Assembly: GCA_002083405.1 (NCBI GenBank)
Contig: LVWT01000050.1
Location: 1-64,000 of the forward strand
Direction: 5' to 3'
DNA length: 64,000 nt
Origin: Nitrospira sp. SG-bin2
Lineage (GTDB): Bacteria; Nitrospirota; Nitrospiria; Nitrospirales; Nitrospiraceae
Shown piece by piece: positions 34,903 to 43,492 of this stretch. Made by a program: the position numbers and the translations under genes. Every line of letters begins with the position of its first letter. Positions within the stretch are counted from its first letter, which is position 1. The notes beneath the pieces were generated by a model that did no database searches, was not told where the DNA came from, and was given only the letters and a program-made list of their open reading frames with translations.

Positions 34903-35352
34903 CTACCTCCCGATCTCCAGCGCCTTGTTCCACATTGCGCGCCTGGCATTGATGGCCTGCACGTTGGCCTCATAGGCACGCGACGCGCCCATCATGTTGA
35001 CCATTTCCTCCATCACGTTCACATTGGGAAGACGCACAAATCCTTTCGCATCGGCGTCGGGATGGTGCGGGTCATAAATTTGCTGGCCGGGCTTCCTATC
35101 TTCGACCACCCTGGCCACCGAGACGCCTTCGAGCGCATGGGCCGAGGGACCGACGGCCACCTGACGGAACGCCCGCTGAAATGTACTGGACACGGGCGTC
35201 GACCGGAAGACAACATCCCGTCGTTTGTACGGACCGCCCCCCGGCGTTTTCGTCGATTGCGCGTTGGCAAGATTGCTGGCAATGGCATTGAGCCGGTGCC
35301 GTTGGGCATCCAAACCGGACACTGATACCGCCAAACTGTCGGTCATTTCCAT
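34903..35352 (-). CDS. flgC: Proximal rod protein FlgC
   Basis: 149 residues from ATG 35352 (GAGGAGGT about five bases upstream). LDAQRHRLNAIASNLANAQS and the end EEMVNMMGASRAYEANVQAI are typical of FlgC. The stop is 2 bases before fliE. Confidence 0.96.
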   Translation of the reverse strand: MEMTDSLAVSVSGLDAQRHRLNAIASNLANAQSTKTPGGGPYKRRDVVFRSTPVSSTFQRAFRQVAVGPSAHALEGVSVARVVEDRKPGQQIYDPHHPDADAKGFVRLPNVNVMEEMVNMMGASRAYEANVQAINARRAMWNKALEIGR

Positions 35353-35389
35353 AAGACACCTCCTCAATAATAGGCTAGGCAGCTATGCG

Positions 35390-35530
35390 TTCCGTTCTTC
35401 GTATCTCGTCCTTCGACTCTGCTCAGGACCGTGAGCCAGTCGAACGGTGAAGCGTATCTCGCAAGCAAAGATGACATGCAGCCTCTTTCCGTCCTGCGCT
35501 TCACGATATACTCTTCACGAACCTGGACCA
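35390..35530 (+). repeat. Dispersed repeat family B, copy 3
   Basis: In the flgB-flgC gap. It shares TCTTTCCGTCCTGCGCTTCA with copy 2 and has the CGTATCTCG words. A separate insert reading TTCGACTCTGCTCAGGAC, with CGTGAGCCAGTCGAA after it, sits inside the left half and looks like an additional short palindromic element nested in the repeat. Confidence 0.75.
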
Positions 35531-35535
35531 TTTCG

Positions 35536-35946
35536 CTATCGCGCATCTCGAATTGCGCTGAGTAATTCTCGAAACTTCATGGCTAAGATCGTTGCCGCAG
35601 TGTTGTACTGCATGGCATTGTCGGACAATTTTGCCATCTCCAGTTCAAGATTGACTGAGTTCGCATCGAGCGGAAGATCGCCTGCCGGCACCTCGTTCAG
35701 CTTTCCTGCGACGGCCTGCACTCCCTGAGACCCATGCAGTCCGAAGTGGCGAGGCTGTGTCGCCGCCAAGACGACCGGCAACCGGCCTTGATGCGCAGAG
35801 CGCAGCTGATCCATAAAGTTCAGTTCGGACGCTCGATAGCCGGGCGTTTCTTCATTGGCCAAATTCGAGGCAATCACGCGCTGCCGCGCGCTACGGAGAT
35901 CCAAATTCCGCTGCAGCAATTGCATGGTCTGGGTGAAGATCGTCAT
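35536..35946 (-). CDS. flgB: Proximal rod protein FlgB
   Basis: 136 residues. LDLRSARQRVIASNLANEET, PGYRASELNF is the conserved FlgB start, and the tail contains LELEMAKLSDNAMQYNTAAT. AAAGGA precedes ATG 35946. It leads the flgB-to-motE operon behind a sigma54 promoter. Confidence 0.96.
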   Translation of the reverse strand: MTIFTQTMQLLQRNLDLRSARQRVIASNLANEETPGYRASELNFMDQLRSAHQGRLPVVLAATQPRHFGLHGSQGVQAVAGKLNEVPAGDLPLDANSVNLELEMAKLSDNAMQYNTAATILAMKFRELLSAIRDAR

Positions 35947-35992
35947 GACGTCACGTCCTTTCTCTCTTCAACATACTGTCCAACTTCGCGGT

Positions 35993-36007
35993 GCAACCTG
36001 AATGCCG
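35993..36007 (-). promoter_or_regulatory. Sigma54 promoter upstream of flgB
   Basis: The minus strand reads CGGCATTCAGGTTGC. The essential GG at -24 and GC at -12 are present with correct spacing, and only the first base departs from TGGCAY. The -12 element is 47 bases upstream of the flgB ATG. Confidence 0.75.
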
Positions 36008-36014
36008 GATTGAG

Positions 36015-36165
36015 AATTCTCGCCAAGGCTGAGGCCGAGGCTAATGTTAAGTGAAAAAAGAACCGATGGCTCTTCCCGCAGCCGTAACATTAACCCCGAC
36101 CTGAACTTCTTCCACTCCCGCAGCCTCAGTCTTACTCTGTGCCTTAGCCCGGACCTGTACCCCGC
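36015..36165. repeat. Inverted repeat made of AGGCTGAGGC-type words (family C)
   Basis: The left arm reads AAGGCTGAGGCCGAGGCTAA followed by TGTTAA. The right side has TAACATTAACCCCGACCTGA and, further on, CAGCCTCAGTCTTACT. The arms are imperfect inverted copies. A faint relative (CCTCAATCTTGACCTCGGCC) lies near 55405. No gene is seen in 35947-36201. Confidence 0.5.
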
Positions 36166-36170
36166 CCCAT

Positions 36171-36196
36171 CAAACGTTGCCGATCGGCAACGTTTG
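36171..36196. other. 26-base perfect palindrome after the flagellar response regulator
   Basis: CAAACGTTGCCGA is followed immediately by its exact reverse complement, with CCGATCGG at the centre. It lies five bases beyond the stop codon of the regulator gene ending at 36202. There is no T-run, so a simple intrinsic terminator is doubtful. It resembles the 23748-23777 palindrome in perfection, lack of loop and a GATC centre. Confidence 0.8.
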
Positions 36197-36201
36197 CCTA
36201 G

Positions 36202-37608
36202 TCACAATGTCGTCATCGACAGTGGCTTTCCATCGGTTCGGTACTCACGGAGCTTATTCCGCAACGTGCGGATGCTGATACCGAGCTCCTTCGCGGCGTG
36301 CGTACGATTGTCTTTCACCCGCACCAGCGTCTTGAAGATCAGATCCCGCTCCATTTCCCACAAAGAACCATTGCCCGGCTGCTGAACGACCGGCGGCACG
36401 GCAGCATCCCGAATCTCCACGGGGCAATGTTCCGGCAAGATCACGCCATGGCCCGCCAGCAGGACTGCCCGCTCCATCACATTCTCCAACTCACGGATGT
36501 TGCCCTTCCACGGCAATCGCTGCAAATGGGCCAGTGCGGCCTCCGACAACACCGGTTGCGGCAGCCCGTTCCGCGAAGCCGCCGCCGCTGCGAAATGCCG
36601 TGCCAGCATGGGAATATCGGCAAGGCGCTCACGGAGCGGAGGCAGCGTGATCGGAAACACATTCAACCGGTAATACAAATCCTCCCGGAACCGATTTTGC
36701 TCCACTTCCCGATAGAGCGTCCGATTCGTTGTGGCGATCACCCGGATATTGACGGGCACCGGGTCGCGCCCGCCCACACGATCGACCTCTCGTTCTTGCA
36801 ACACCCGCAACAGCTTCGCCTGAAGTCCCATCGTCATTTCCCCGATTTCATCCAGCAGCAACGTGCCGGTGTGGGCCATTTCAAATTTGCCGATTTTTCT
36901 GATCAACGCGCCGGTGAACGCCCCCCGTTCATGTCCGAACAGTTCGCTCTCCAGCAGCCCATCCGGCAACGCCGCGCAGTTGACCGCGATGAAAGGTCGG
37001 TGTGCACGCGAACTGCGGCTATGAATGAACCGGGCCAACAACTCCTTCCCGGTGCCGCTCTCTCCGTTGATCAACACCGTCGCCTGGCTGGCGGCAACGC
37101 CTTCAAGCGTGCTCAACAACCTGACCATCCCGGGGTCCTGCGTCAGAATCGCGCGGTTGTCCGCTGTGCCTAGCGACGGAACAACTCCTCCCTCCGTCTC
37201 ACGGCCTTCCTTGAGATTTGCGATCACCCGCTCCAACAAATCCATCGAGAATGGCTTCAGAAGATATTCGCTCGCGCCCTGCTTCATAGCCTCGACAGCC
37301 GTCTCCACGGTCCCATAGGCCGTCATGAGCACGATGGCCGCCTGAGGGGCGCGCGCTTTCAGCTCTTTAATCAACTCCAAACCGGTCATGCGTGGCATCT
37401 TGAGATCAGTCAGCACGAGCCAGGGGCGAAACCGTCCGACCCGCTCCAGCGCATCGGCGCCGTCGACCGCCCCCTGCACGGCATACCCAAGGCGGCGCAC
37501 CGATTCCATCAGCGCGGTCCTCATGGACGGATCGTCGTCCACAACCAAGATCCGCTCCTCCGTATCAGGACTGTCTGACACCCTGGCGTCCGTGTCCCGC
37601 TCACTCAT
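36202..37608 (-). CDS. Sigma54-dependent response regulator of the flagellar operon (FleR/FlgR type)
   Basis: 468 residues from ATG 37608 (GGAGG upstream). A receiver domain (VVDDDPSM, phosphoacceptor in LVLTDLKMPRMTG, LLKPF) is followed by an AAA+ domain with Walker A NGESGTGKELLARF, intact GAFTGA in HERGAFTGALIR, and GEMTMGLQAKLLRVLQ. It ends in a Fis-type helix-turn-helix (KDNRTHAAKELGISIRTLRN). It should activate sigma54 promoters such as those before flgB, fliL, fliK and flgF. It overlaps its kinase gene by 8 bases. Confidence 0.92.
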   Translation of the reverse strand: MSERDTDARVSDSPDTEERILVVDDDPSMRTALMESVRRLGYAVQGAVDGADALERVGRFRPWLVLTDLKMPRMTGLELIKELKARAPQAAIVLMTAYGTVETAVEAMKQGASEYLLKPFSMDLLERVIANLKEGRETEGGVVPSLGTADNRAILTQDPGMVRLLSTLEGVAASQATVLINGESGTGKELLARFIHSRSSRAHRPFIAVNCAALPDGLLESELFGHERGAFTGALIRKIGKFEMAHTGTLLLDEIGEMTMGLQAKLLRVLQEREVDRVGGRDPVPVNIRVIATTNRTLYREVEQNRFREDLYYRLNVFPITLPPLRERLADIPMLARHFAAAAASRNGLPQPVLSEAALAHLQRLPWKGNIRELENVMERAVLLAGHGVILPEHCPVEIRDAAVPPVVQQPGNGSLWEMERDLIFKTLVRVKDNRTHAAKELGISIRTLRNKLREYRTDGKPLSMTTL

Positions 37609-38896
37609 GGACCGCCTCCTCCACCAGCACCGGTTCATCGGACTCAGTGTTCGTCTGTTCATGATCTTCATACGTCAAGGCTCGATTGCCGCCTACGCAG
37701 AGGGGTATCACTGGATGCGGCAGCACAATCGAAAACGAGGCACCGTGGCCGGCCACACTGTCGACATCGATGCGCCCGTGATGTGCTTCGACGATCGCAT
37801 GCACGATGGCAAGGCCGAGTCCTGTTCCCTCGTCTTTGGTCGTGAAAAATGGGTCGAATAAACGGGATCGGTGCGTCGCATCGATGCCGGGGCCTGAATC
37901 GCTGACGGTGAGACGAACGGCTGAATCGCTGAAGGATTGCGCTCGATCTCTATCGAGACTGACCATGAGTACGCCTCCGGCCGGCATGGCTTGCGCCGCA
38001 TTGATGATCAAATTCAGCATCACCTGTTTCATCTGCCCCTCATGACACCAGATCGCCGGAATTCCCGGATCAAGATCAATCCGAACATCCACCGGTGTTT
38101 TTGCGATTGCATGCGCAGCCAAACTCAGTGCGTCGAGGATCAACGGCTCCGCCGCGCACCAGGCGTGGGACGATCGCGCCGGCTTGGTGTACACCAAGAG
38201 ATTCTCCAGCAAGCGATCCATCGCATGGACCGCCTGGGAAATCTGCTCCGCATAAATTTTTGAGGCCGGCTGTTCACTGAGATCCCGGCGGAGCATGGAA
38301 GCAAAGAGTTCCACGCTGCCCAGCGGGTTTCTGATTTCGTGGGCGATCCGCCCGATCATTTCTCCCATGGCCGCCAACCGATCCTTGCGCTGCACCCGCT
38401 CTTCAAGCTGACAGAGGCGGGTCACATCCTGAATGAGCACGAGACTGCCCGATCGGCATCCGGAATTTGTTTTCAACGGTGTCTGATTGATCGTCACCAC
38501 CGCCTGCCCGATGCGCTGCGGGCGATCACATAGGCTCAGGCCGACCGCTTCCAAAATGGCGGTGGCATGGCGGCCGCACAACTCTGCGGCGGTGATGCCG
38601 AGCGCTTCAGCCGCCGGTTCATTGCTGCGAGTCACAATCCCGGCATCATCCAAAACCAGAATGCCGGTCGACAAGGACTCTAAAATACCGTCGAGATGCG
38701 TACGCATGGCTTCGTTCTCACGGAGCTGCCGCCGAAGCGCATCATTGCTGTGCGCCAACTCCAGATCCATGTGTTCCACGCGAGCCGTCAGCGCGCCGTA
38801 CGACTGCTGCAAGGTCCTGGCTGCTTGATCAAAACTCTGAAACGCAGTCTGAAGCACATCCCGTTCTTCCGAATGCTGTACGGCGGTGATCGTCAT
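37601..38896 (-). CDS. Cytosolic PAS histidine kinase (FleS/FlgS type)
   Basis: 431 residues without membrane segments. A coiled-coil N-terminus (to about 65) and a PAS domain (about 66-160, ILVLDDAGIVTRSNEPAAEA) precede the phosphoacceptor His186 in IAHEIRNPLGSVELFASML and an HATPase domain (LILNAAQAMPAGG-type N box, DSGPGIDATHRSRLFDPFFT, GTGLGLAIVHAIV). It presumably phosphorylates the regulator encoded next. Its start overlaps the TPR gene stop as ATGA. Confidence 0.92.
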   Translation of the reverse strand: MTITAVQHSEERDVLQTAFQSFDQAARTLQQSYGALTARVEHMDLELAHSNDALRRQLRENEAMRTHLDGILESLSTGILVLDDAGIVTRSNEPAAEALGITAAELCGRHATAILEAVGLSLCDRPQRIGQAVVTINQTPLKTNSGCRSGSLVLIQDVTRLCQLEERVQRKDRLAAMGEMIGRIAHEIRNPLGSVELFASMLRRDLSEQPASKIYAEQISQAVHAMDRLLENLLVYTKPARSSHAWCAAEPLILDALSLAAHAIAKTPVDVRIDLDPGIPAIWCHEGQMKQVMLNLIINAAQAMPAGGVLMVSLDRDRAQSFSDSAVRLTVSDSGPGIDATHRSRLFDPFFTTKDEGTGLGLAIVHAIVEAHHGRIDVDSVAGHGASFSIVLPHPVIPLCVGGNRALTYEDHEQTNTESDEPVLVEEAVHE

Positions 38897-41079
38897 AGTT
38901 CCTCCTCAGTCAGCGGGCGGCGCATGCTCTGCAGGCTGCCCTTGAACGATGCTGCAAACCGGTTGATGAGCGGATCCTCTGTTTCTCCCACTTCGGCCAG
39001 CGCCACGGTCGCGCGCTCATATTGTTTCAACGCTGTCCAATGTCTGGCGGTCTGGAGATGCATCCACTCCGCGTGGCGCGCCGCCGGCTTCAGATCCAGC
39101 GCCTCGCGATAGACGGCAATGGCCTGTTCATGCCGATTCAGCCGGGAGAGGGTGTCGGCATAGATCATAATCGTATCGAGTGAGCGAACCGCTCCGGCCT
39201 TGAAGGCTTCCTCATAGGCCAGCGCCGAATCTGAAAACTTCTCCAGTTGTCCCAACGTCTCCGCCAACTGAAGATACATCGCAGGACGTTCCCGATCTTG
39301 CGGATGATGAAGCAGCCACTGGCGGCACAAACGGAGAAGGCCTTCGAGATCTCCCTCGCGTCGCATTGCCGTCACGAGAAGGTGTAACACTTCGGGCTCG
39401 TACCGCCCCGCTTGGAATTGGAACCGATATCGTTCGAGTACTTTTCTGGCCGCCGGCGCATCCCGTTGATCCAGATACGTGTTGCCGAGACCGACTAACG
39501 TCGATTCAAGCAACGCCGGCTCTTTGGTCTTCACCAATCGTTGGTATAAACGGCCGGCCTCCGGCAAAAATCCCAACCGCCGGTGGGCATCGGCAATCTC
39601 GACCAAGAGCGGCGAGTGCGCGTACTGTTGTTCCGCGTTCGGCCCATGTCGATGGAAGAGGCTGACCACCGTGAGGTCGTCGTGGGAATTCACGGCCGCT
39701 TCGACCCACGGTTTCAAGAGCGACGTGAGCCGCTCCGAGGCGCTCAGCGGCCATCGGTCATTCTCTTTTCCGATTCGAAGCGCGGCCTCCTTGTAGGTAA
39801 GCATCGCACGACTCATGTCGTTCGCCTGTTCATAATGCTTCCCAAGATGAAACAGCGCCTCGCTGCCCAGCGGAGTGTCTACATGCCGACTCGCGATCGT
39901 CTCCAGCATCGCCCGATAGATCTTATCGGTCTGATCAGGTACCGGCGTCTCATGCATGATGGCGTCGACCGTCAATCCCACCCAATTGTCTCCGGCCGGC
40001 TTCATCCGCTCCGCGCGAAGCGCAGCCACCCGCATGCCGGCCAGCGTATCCTGCATGCTGCGTGGGTAGTGCGATACCACCAGCGCGTAGAATAATTCTG
40101 CGCGCGATGGTTGGGCCGTCGCCGCCAAGCTGTCCGCCACATGCAACAGCGCCGTTGGAGCATAATCATGGCGCGGGTAGAGGTTGTAGAAGAGCAGCAG
40201 CAGCTCCCGCGCCGACGCGTCGTGATGGAGTGCAGTCTGCGTCAGAGCGTAGCGTTGGATCGCCAGAGGATCGAGCCGAAACATCTCCGGCCATCGGCGA
40301 TAACTCAGATCAAAAAAGGTCTGTGCATCTGTAAACCGGCGCTGCGCATACACCGTGTGGGCAAGACCCAGCGTGGCCTGCCGAAGCAGATGATCATGGC
40401 TGCTCCGCTTCCGCAGATTCATCAATGCGTGTTCGGCCTCGCTCCATTTACGCATGGCCATGAATGTGTACCCGAGCCCCAGCAACGCCCGCTCACCGTC
40501 GAACGGCAGATGCAGCGAATGCGCCATGGCCTGTTCATAAAGGGATTGCGCTTCCTGCAACCAGCCTTGTTCGAGATAGAGATCTGCGAGACGCCATTCA
40601 GCCCGCCTCGCGTTTGCTGATTGCGGATAGTCGCGCAGCAACATCTTGTAGAGGTGAATGGCCTCCGGACGGTTCCGGAACAAGGGATCTTCCTGAAGCG
40701 CCAGCTCTGCACGGCACGCCTGCGCGGCAGGGGCCTGTGGACTATCAGGGTGCTCTGTGATGATCCGCTCGAATAGTCGCCGCGCTTCCGGCCACTCGCC
40801 TTTTTTGTACGCAGCGTAGCCTTCATGCCAGGTAAGATCAGCAATTCCCTGCCCCTTCCCTTGAACCTGTTCCTCCACGCGAGGGCCGTCGTCAAGCATG
40901 GATGGCCGGGAGGGTTCGGAAGATTCCACCCCCTGTGCGATGGTCTGCGCGAACGTTGATTTGGCTGTTTGATTTTCGGAAACCGTCGCGAGTGGTTCAC
41001 CCAATGCCGGTCGGCATGCGGACATCCAGACGATGGCCACGAACAAGAGCCAGCGGTATCGCAAGAGAATAGAGCGCAT
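38893..41079 (-). CDS. TPR-repeat lipoprotein, first gene of the flagellar two-component operon
   Basis: 728 residues. The N-terminus (LLFVAIVWMSACRPALGEP) is a signal sequence with a possible lipobox Cys at about 22. The rest is a string of helical TPR-like repeats (for example YAAYKKGEWPEARRLFERII, HPDSPQAPAAQACRAELALQ; later HLLVTAMRREGDLEGLLRLC and LDLKPAARHAEW). It is co-transcribed and overlaps with the kinase gene, so a role in sensing or assembling an envelope structure is plausible but unproven. No good Shine-Dalgarno precedes ATG 41079. Confidence 0.85.
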   Translation of the reverse strand: MRSILLRYRWLLFVAIVWMSACRPALGEPLATVSENQTAKSTFAQTIAQGVESSEPSRPSMLDDGPRVEEQVQGKGQGIADLTWHEGYAAYKKGEWPEARRLFERIITEHPDSPQAPAAQACRAELALQEDPLFRNRPEAIHLYKMLLRDYPQSANARRAEWRLADLYLEQGWLQEAQSLYEQAMAHSLHLPFDGERALLGLGYTFMAMRKWSEAEHALMNLRKRSSHDHLLRQATLGLAHTVYAQRRFTDAQTFFDLSYRRWPEMFRLDPLAIQRYALTQTALHHDASARELLLLFYNLYPRHDYAPTALLHVADSLAATAQPSRAELFYALVVSHYPRSMQDTLAGMRVAALRAERMKPAGDNWVGLTVDAIMHETPVPDQTDKIYRAMLETIASRHVDTPLGSEALFHLGKHYEQANDMSRAMLTYKEAALRIGKENDRWPLSASERLTSLLKPWVEAAVNSHDDLTVVSLFHRHGPNAEQQYAHSPLLVEIADAHRRLGFLPEAGRLYQRLVKTKEPALLESTLVGLGNTYLDQRDAPAARKVLERYRFQFQAGRYEPEVLHLLVTAMRREGDLEGLLRLCRQWLLHHPQDRERPAMYLQLAETLGQLEKFSDSALAYEEAFKAGAVRSLDTIMIYADTLSRLNRHEQAIAVYREALDLKPAARHAEWMHLQTARHWTALKQYERATVALAEVGETEDPLINRFAASFKGSLQSMRRPLTEEEL

Positions 41080-41094
41080 GGTGAGGGAGCATCA

Positions 41095-41109
41095 GCAAAG
41101 ACCGTGCCC
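41095..41109 (-). promoter_or_regulatory. Sigma54 promoter upstream of the TPR-kinase-regulator operon
   Basis: The minus strand reads GGGCACGGTCTTTGC, matching TGGCAC-N5-TTGC except for the first base. The -12 element is only 16 bases from ATG 41079. Transcription would therefore begin about 2-4 bases before that codon, giving a nearly leaderless message unless translation begins further in. Confidence 0.65.
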
Positions 41110-41237
41110 TAAATAATTGCTCAGATATTGAGGAAAAGCGAAGGCTGAACAGCCAGGGATGACCACACTGTCAGGATTGACGACAACGGGAATGACAGGT
41201 CGTCAAGGGATTGACGAGGTTACGGGATAGGCGACCG

Positions 41238-42647
41238 TCAATTCGGAAGACTTTGCGAGTGGATCCGAGGGTCGACGCCCTTACGCTTGAGTTTTTCGAC
41301 AAGCGTGGTGCGGTTCAGTTGAAGCAGCTGAGCTGCCTTGGTGGTCACTCCGTTGGCTTTGCGCAGCGCCTCGACAATGAGATGCTTCTCGTACTGCTCA
41401 ACCTCTCGGGACAGATTGATGCCGTCTTCGCTGAACCGAATGAACTGTTCTTTGATTTCGGGGGCTGCCGATTGCCGGTAAATCTTTTCAGGAAGATCGC
41501 CAAGCGAGAGTACCCCCTGTTTCTTAAGCACAACCAATCGCTCGACCATATTTTCCAGTTCGCGAATGTTGCCCGGCCAGTCATAGCTGGTCAATAAACG
41601 CATCGCATCGGGCTCAATACCCGTGATGGCCGTATGTTTGGTTTGATTGAAGCGTGCCAGGAAATGATCGATCAAGAGTGGAATATCGCTGCGGCGCTCT
41701 CTGAGCGGAGGAATCACGATGGGAATCACGTGCAGCCGATAGAACAGGTCTTGGCGAAACCGCTTCTCTTCAACCAGCGCTTCCAGATCCTGGTTGGTTG
41801 CGGCCACGATGCGGACATCGACCTGGATCGTTCGATTCCCTCCCACCCGTTCAAAGGCCCGCTCTTGCAACACGCGAAGCAGTTTCACTTGGAGCGGCAG
41901 GCTCATCTCCCCGATCTCATCGAGAAATATCGTGCCCCCGTTGGCCATTTCAAATCGGCCCATCCTTGTGTGTGTCGCCCCCGTGAACGCGCCCTTTTCG
42001 TGCCCGAAGAGTTCCGATTCGAGCAGAGTCTCCGGGATCGCCCCGCAATTCACCGGAACCAGAGGGCGGTCTCTTCGGAGGCTGTTGAAATGGAGCATGC
42101 GGGCTACCAGTTCTTTCCCGGTCCCGCTCTCGCCTTGAATCATGACGGTGCTGTCGCTGTCCGCGACCTTCCGCACAAAATCCAGCACCTGCCTGATCGG
42201 CTCGCTGACCCCGACCAGTTGTTCCAGCTGATACTGGTCGCGCACCGTCTTACGCAGCAAATGATTCTCTTGCCGCAGCCGGTAAAACTCCACCGCTTTG
42301 CGCACAATGACCACGACTGTCTCGGGATCAAACGGCTTGGTGACGAAATCGAATGCACCGGACTTCATCGCGCGCACAGCGGTTTCGATGGTGCCGAAAC
42401 CCGTCATCATGATGGGAATGATTTTCGCGTCGATCCCGGCAAGGCGATCAATGACGGCAAGGCCGTCGATGTCGGGAAGCTGCAAATCAGTGACAACGAT
42501 CTGGACCGGCGTATTCTTGGCGGCCTGAATCCCTGCCGCGCCATCGGCGGCGATGGAGACAGAGTAGCCTTCCTGCACAAGCGTCTCGTACAGAATTTCA
42601 CGAACAGCGGGATCATCGTCGATTACGAGAACATGCATCTGGCTCAT
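41238..42647 (-). CDS. Sigma54-dependent response regulator (NtrC/FlrC type)
   Basis: 469 residues: receiver domain (LVIDDDPAV, phosphoacceptor in VVTDLQLPDIDG, VTKPFDPE), AAA+ domain with QGESGTGKELVARM, intact GAFTGA in HEKGAFTGATHT and GEMSLPLQVKLLRVLQ, and a Fis-type DNA-binding end (ANGVTTKAAQLLQLNRTTLV). It stands as a single gene upstream of the flagellar locus with a different operon from the other regulator. Probably a top-tier flagellar activator, inferred from position. Confidence 0.9.
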   Translation of the reverse strand: MSQMHVLVIDDDPAVREILYETLVQEGYSVSIAADGAAGIQAAKNTPVQIVVTDLQLPDIDGLAVIDRLAGIDAKIIPIMMTGFGTIETAVRAMKSGAFDFVTKPFDPETVVVIVRKAVEFYRLRQENHLLRKTVRDQYQLEQLVGVSEPIRQVLDFVRKVADSDSTVMIQGESGTGKELVARMLHFNSLRRDRPLVPVNCGAIPETLLESELFGHEKGAFTGATHTRMGRFEMANGGTIFLDEIGEMSLPLQVKLLRVLQERAFERVGGNRTIQVDVRIVAATNQDLEALVEEKRFRQDLFYRLHVIPIVIPPLRERRSDIPLLIDHFLARFNQTKHTAITGIEPDAMRLLTSYDWPGNIRELENMVERLVVLKKQGVLSLGDLPEKIYRQSAAPEIKEQFIRFSEDGINLSREVEQYEKHLIVEALRKANGVTTKAAQLLQLNRTTLVEKLKRKGVDPRIHSQSLPN

Positions 42648-42831
42648 CGGTACGCCCTTCAGAACCTATAGGCTGCGTGGCGCACAGGATAATGATACGC
42701 GGCGGTCAATGCAAGCCAAACTCTCACGGGAGGGGCGGTCTTTCGGAAGGGGGCATTTCTTGACAGAATCTTTCGCCTATTGCTACTGTGCCCAGGAAAC
42801 GTAGAGCCGATCGGTAGTGGATCGATAGTGG

Positions 42832-42907
42832 GCTGGCGTAGCTCAATCGGCAGAGCAGCGGTTTTGTAAACCGCAGGTCGGAGGTTCGATTCCTCTCGCC
42901 AGCTCCA
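42832..42907 (+). tRNA. tRNA-Thr (anticodon TGT), CCA encoded
   Basis: The acceptor GCTGGCG (42832-42838) pairs with CGCCAGC (42897-42903). The D arm is GCTC...GAGC, and the anticodon stem GCGGT/ACCGC encloses loop TTTGTAA with TGT at 42865-42867. The T arm GGAGG/CCTCT encloses TTCGATT, with one G-T pair. The discriminator is T and CCA follows at 42905-42907. Confidence 0.96.
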
Positions 42908-42910
42908 CAC

Positions 42911-43055
42911 CAACCTTCGGTTGACCCGCCGACTCTTCATCGCAGTATCGTCATTGACGGCGGCGGATACACACCTTTTAGTATCCGACGATTTCCGGTT
43001 GATCCGGCGGCTAGTTAGAGCGCTATCGCCTTGCGATGCCGAATACACACCCGTT
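42911..43055 (+). repeat. Two imperfect tandem units after tRNA-Thr
   Basis: Unit 1 (about 42911-42978: TTCGGTTGACCCGCCGACT, later GCGGCGGATACACACC) and unit 2 (about 42989-43054: TTCCGGTTGATCCGGCGGCT, later GATGCCGAATACACACC) share order and spacing with a period near 78 bases. No coding role is seen. They may be remnants of an integration event at the tRNA, but no integrase is present in the window. Confidence 0.5.
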
Positions 43056-43081
43056 GCTGACAATTCACGCACAAGTGAGGA

Positions 43082-43492
43082 TCACAACTCCCTTGTCTGA
43101 ACCCAAGGAACTCGGGCGAAGTGCTTGCGATCATAGATGAGAATCTCCGTGAGACCCTGCTCTTTCATGTGGAAGGCGTTGTACGCGTCCACAAAATCGA
43201 TGTTTGCATGGACATAAAGATCAAGGGCCATAAAGAGCAACCGGGTTTCAGGACAGTCCAAATTAGGCGTGTTCAAGATCTTCTCGACCTTTGCGGCTAT
43301 ATCCGGTTTTTCCAGCTTGTAAAAGGATTCGAGGGTCCAGACAATCTCGGCGATGACCAACAGACTCGTCGCCAATTTGACCTTGCCGCGTAGCGCATCA
43401 CGAAACAGTGTCTCGGCGCGCTTGGCTTTTACCGGATCGTCGTTGGTCAGAAACCGGAGAAACACATTGGTATCGACGAAGAGACTACCCAT
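43082..43492 (-). CDS. PIN-domain ribonuclease toxin (VapC type)
   Basis: 136 residues from ATG 43492. The PIN acidic residues are seen in LFVDTNVFLRF, VIAEIVWTLES, FVDAYNAFHM and ILIYDRKHFARV. VapC toxins cleave tRNA or rRNA. The start lies inside the end of the AbrB-type antitoxin gene (8-base overlap), the standard coupling of antitoxin and toxin. Confidence 0.9.
   Translation of the reverse strand: MGSLFVDTNVFLRFLTNDDPVKAKRAETLFRDALRGKVKLATSLLVIAEIVWTLESFYKLEKPDIAAKVEKILNTPNLDCPETRLLFMALDLYVHANIDFVDAYNAFHMKEQGLTEILIYDRKHFARVPWVQTREL

Noticed and set aside
41634..42671. Plus-strand 345-codon frame opposite the sigma54 regulator
   Set aside because: Antisense shadow; the minus-strand product has complete receiver, AAA+ and DNA-binding domains.
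42659..43072. Minus-strand 137-codon frame across the tRNA-Thr gene (contains REESNLRPAVYKTAALPIE)
   Set aside because: This is the well-known false protein made by reading antisense through a tRNA gene; the remainder is the tandem repeat read in frame.
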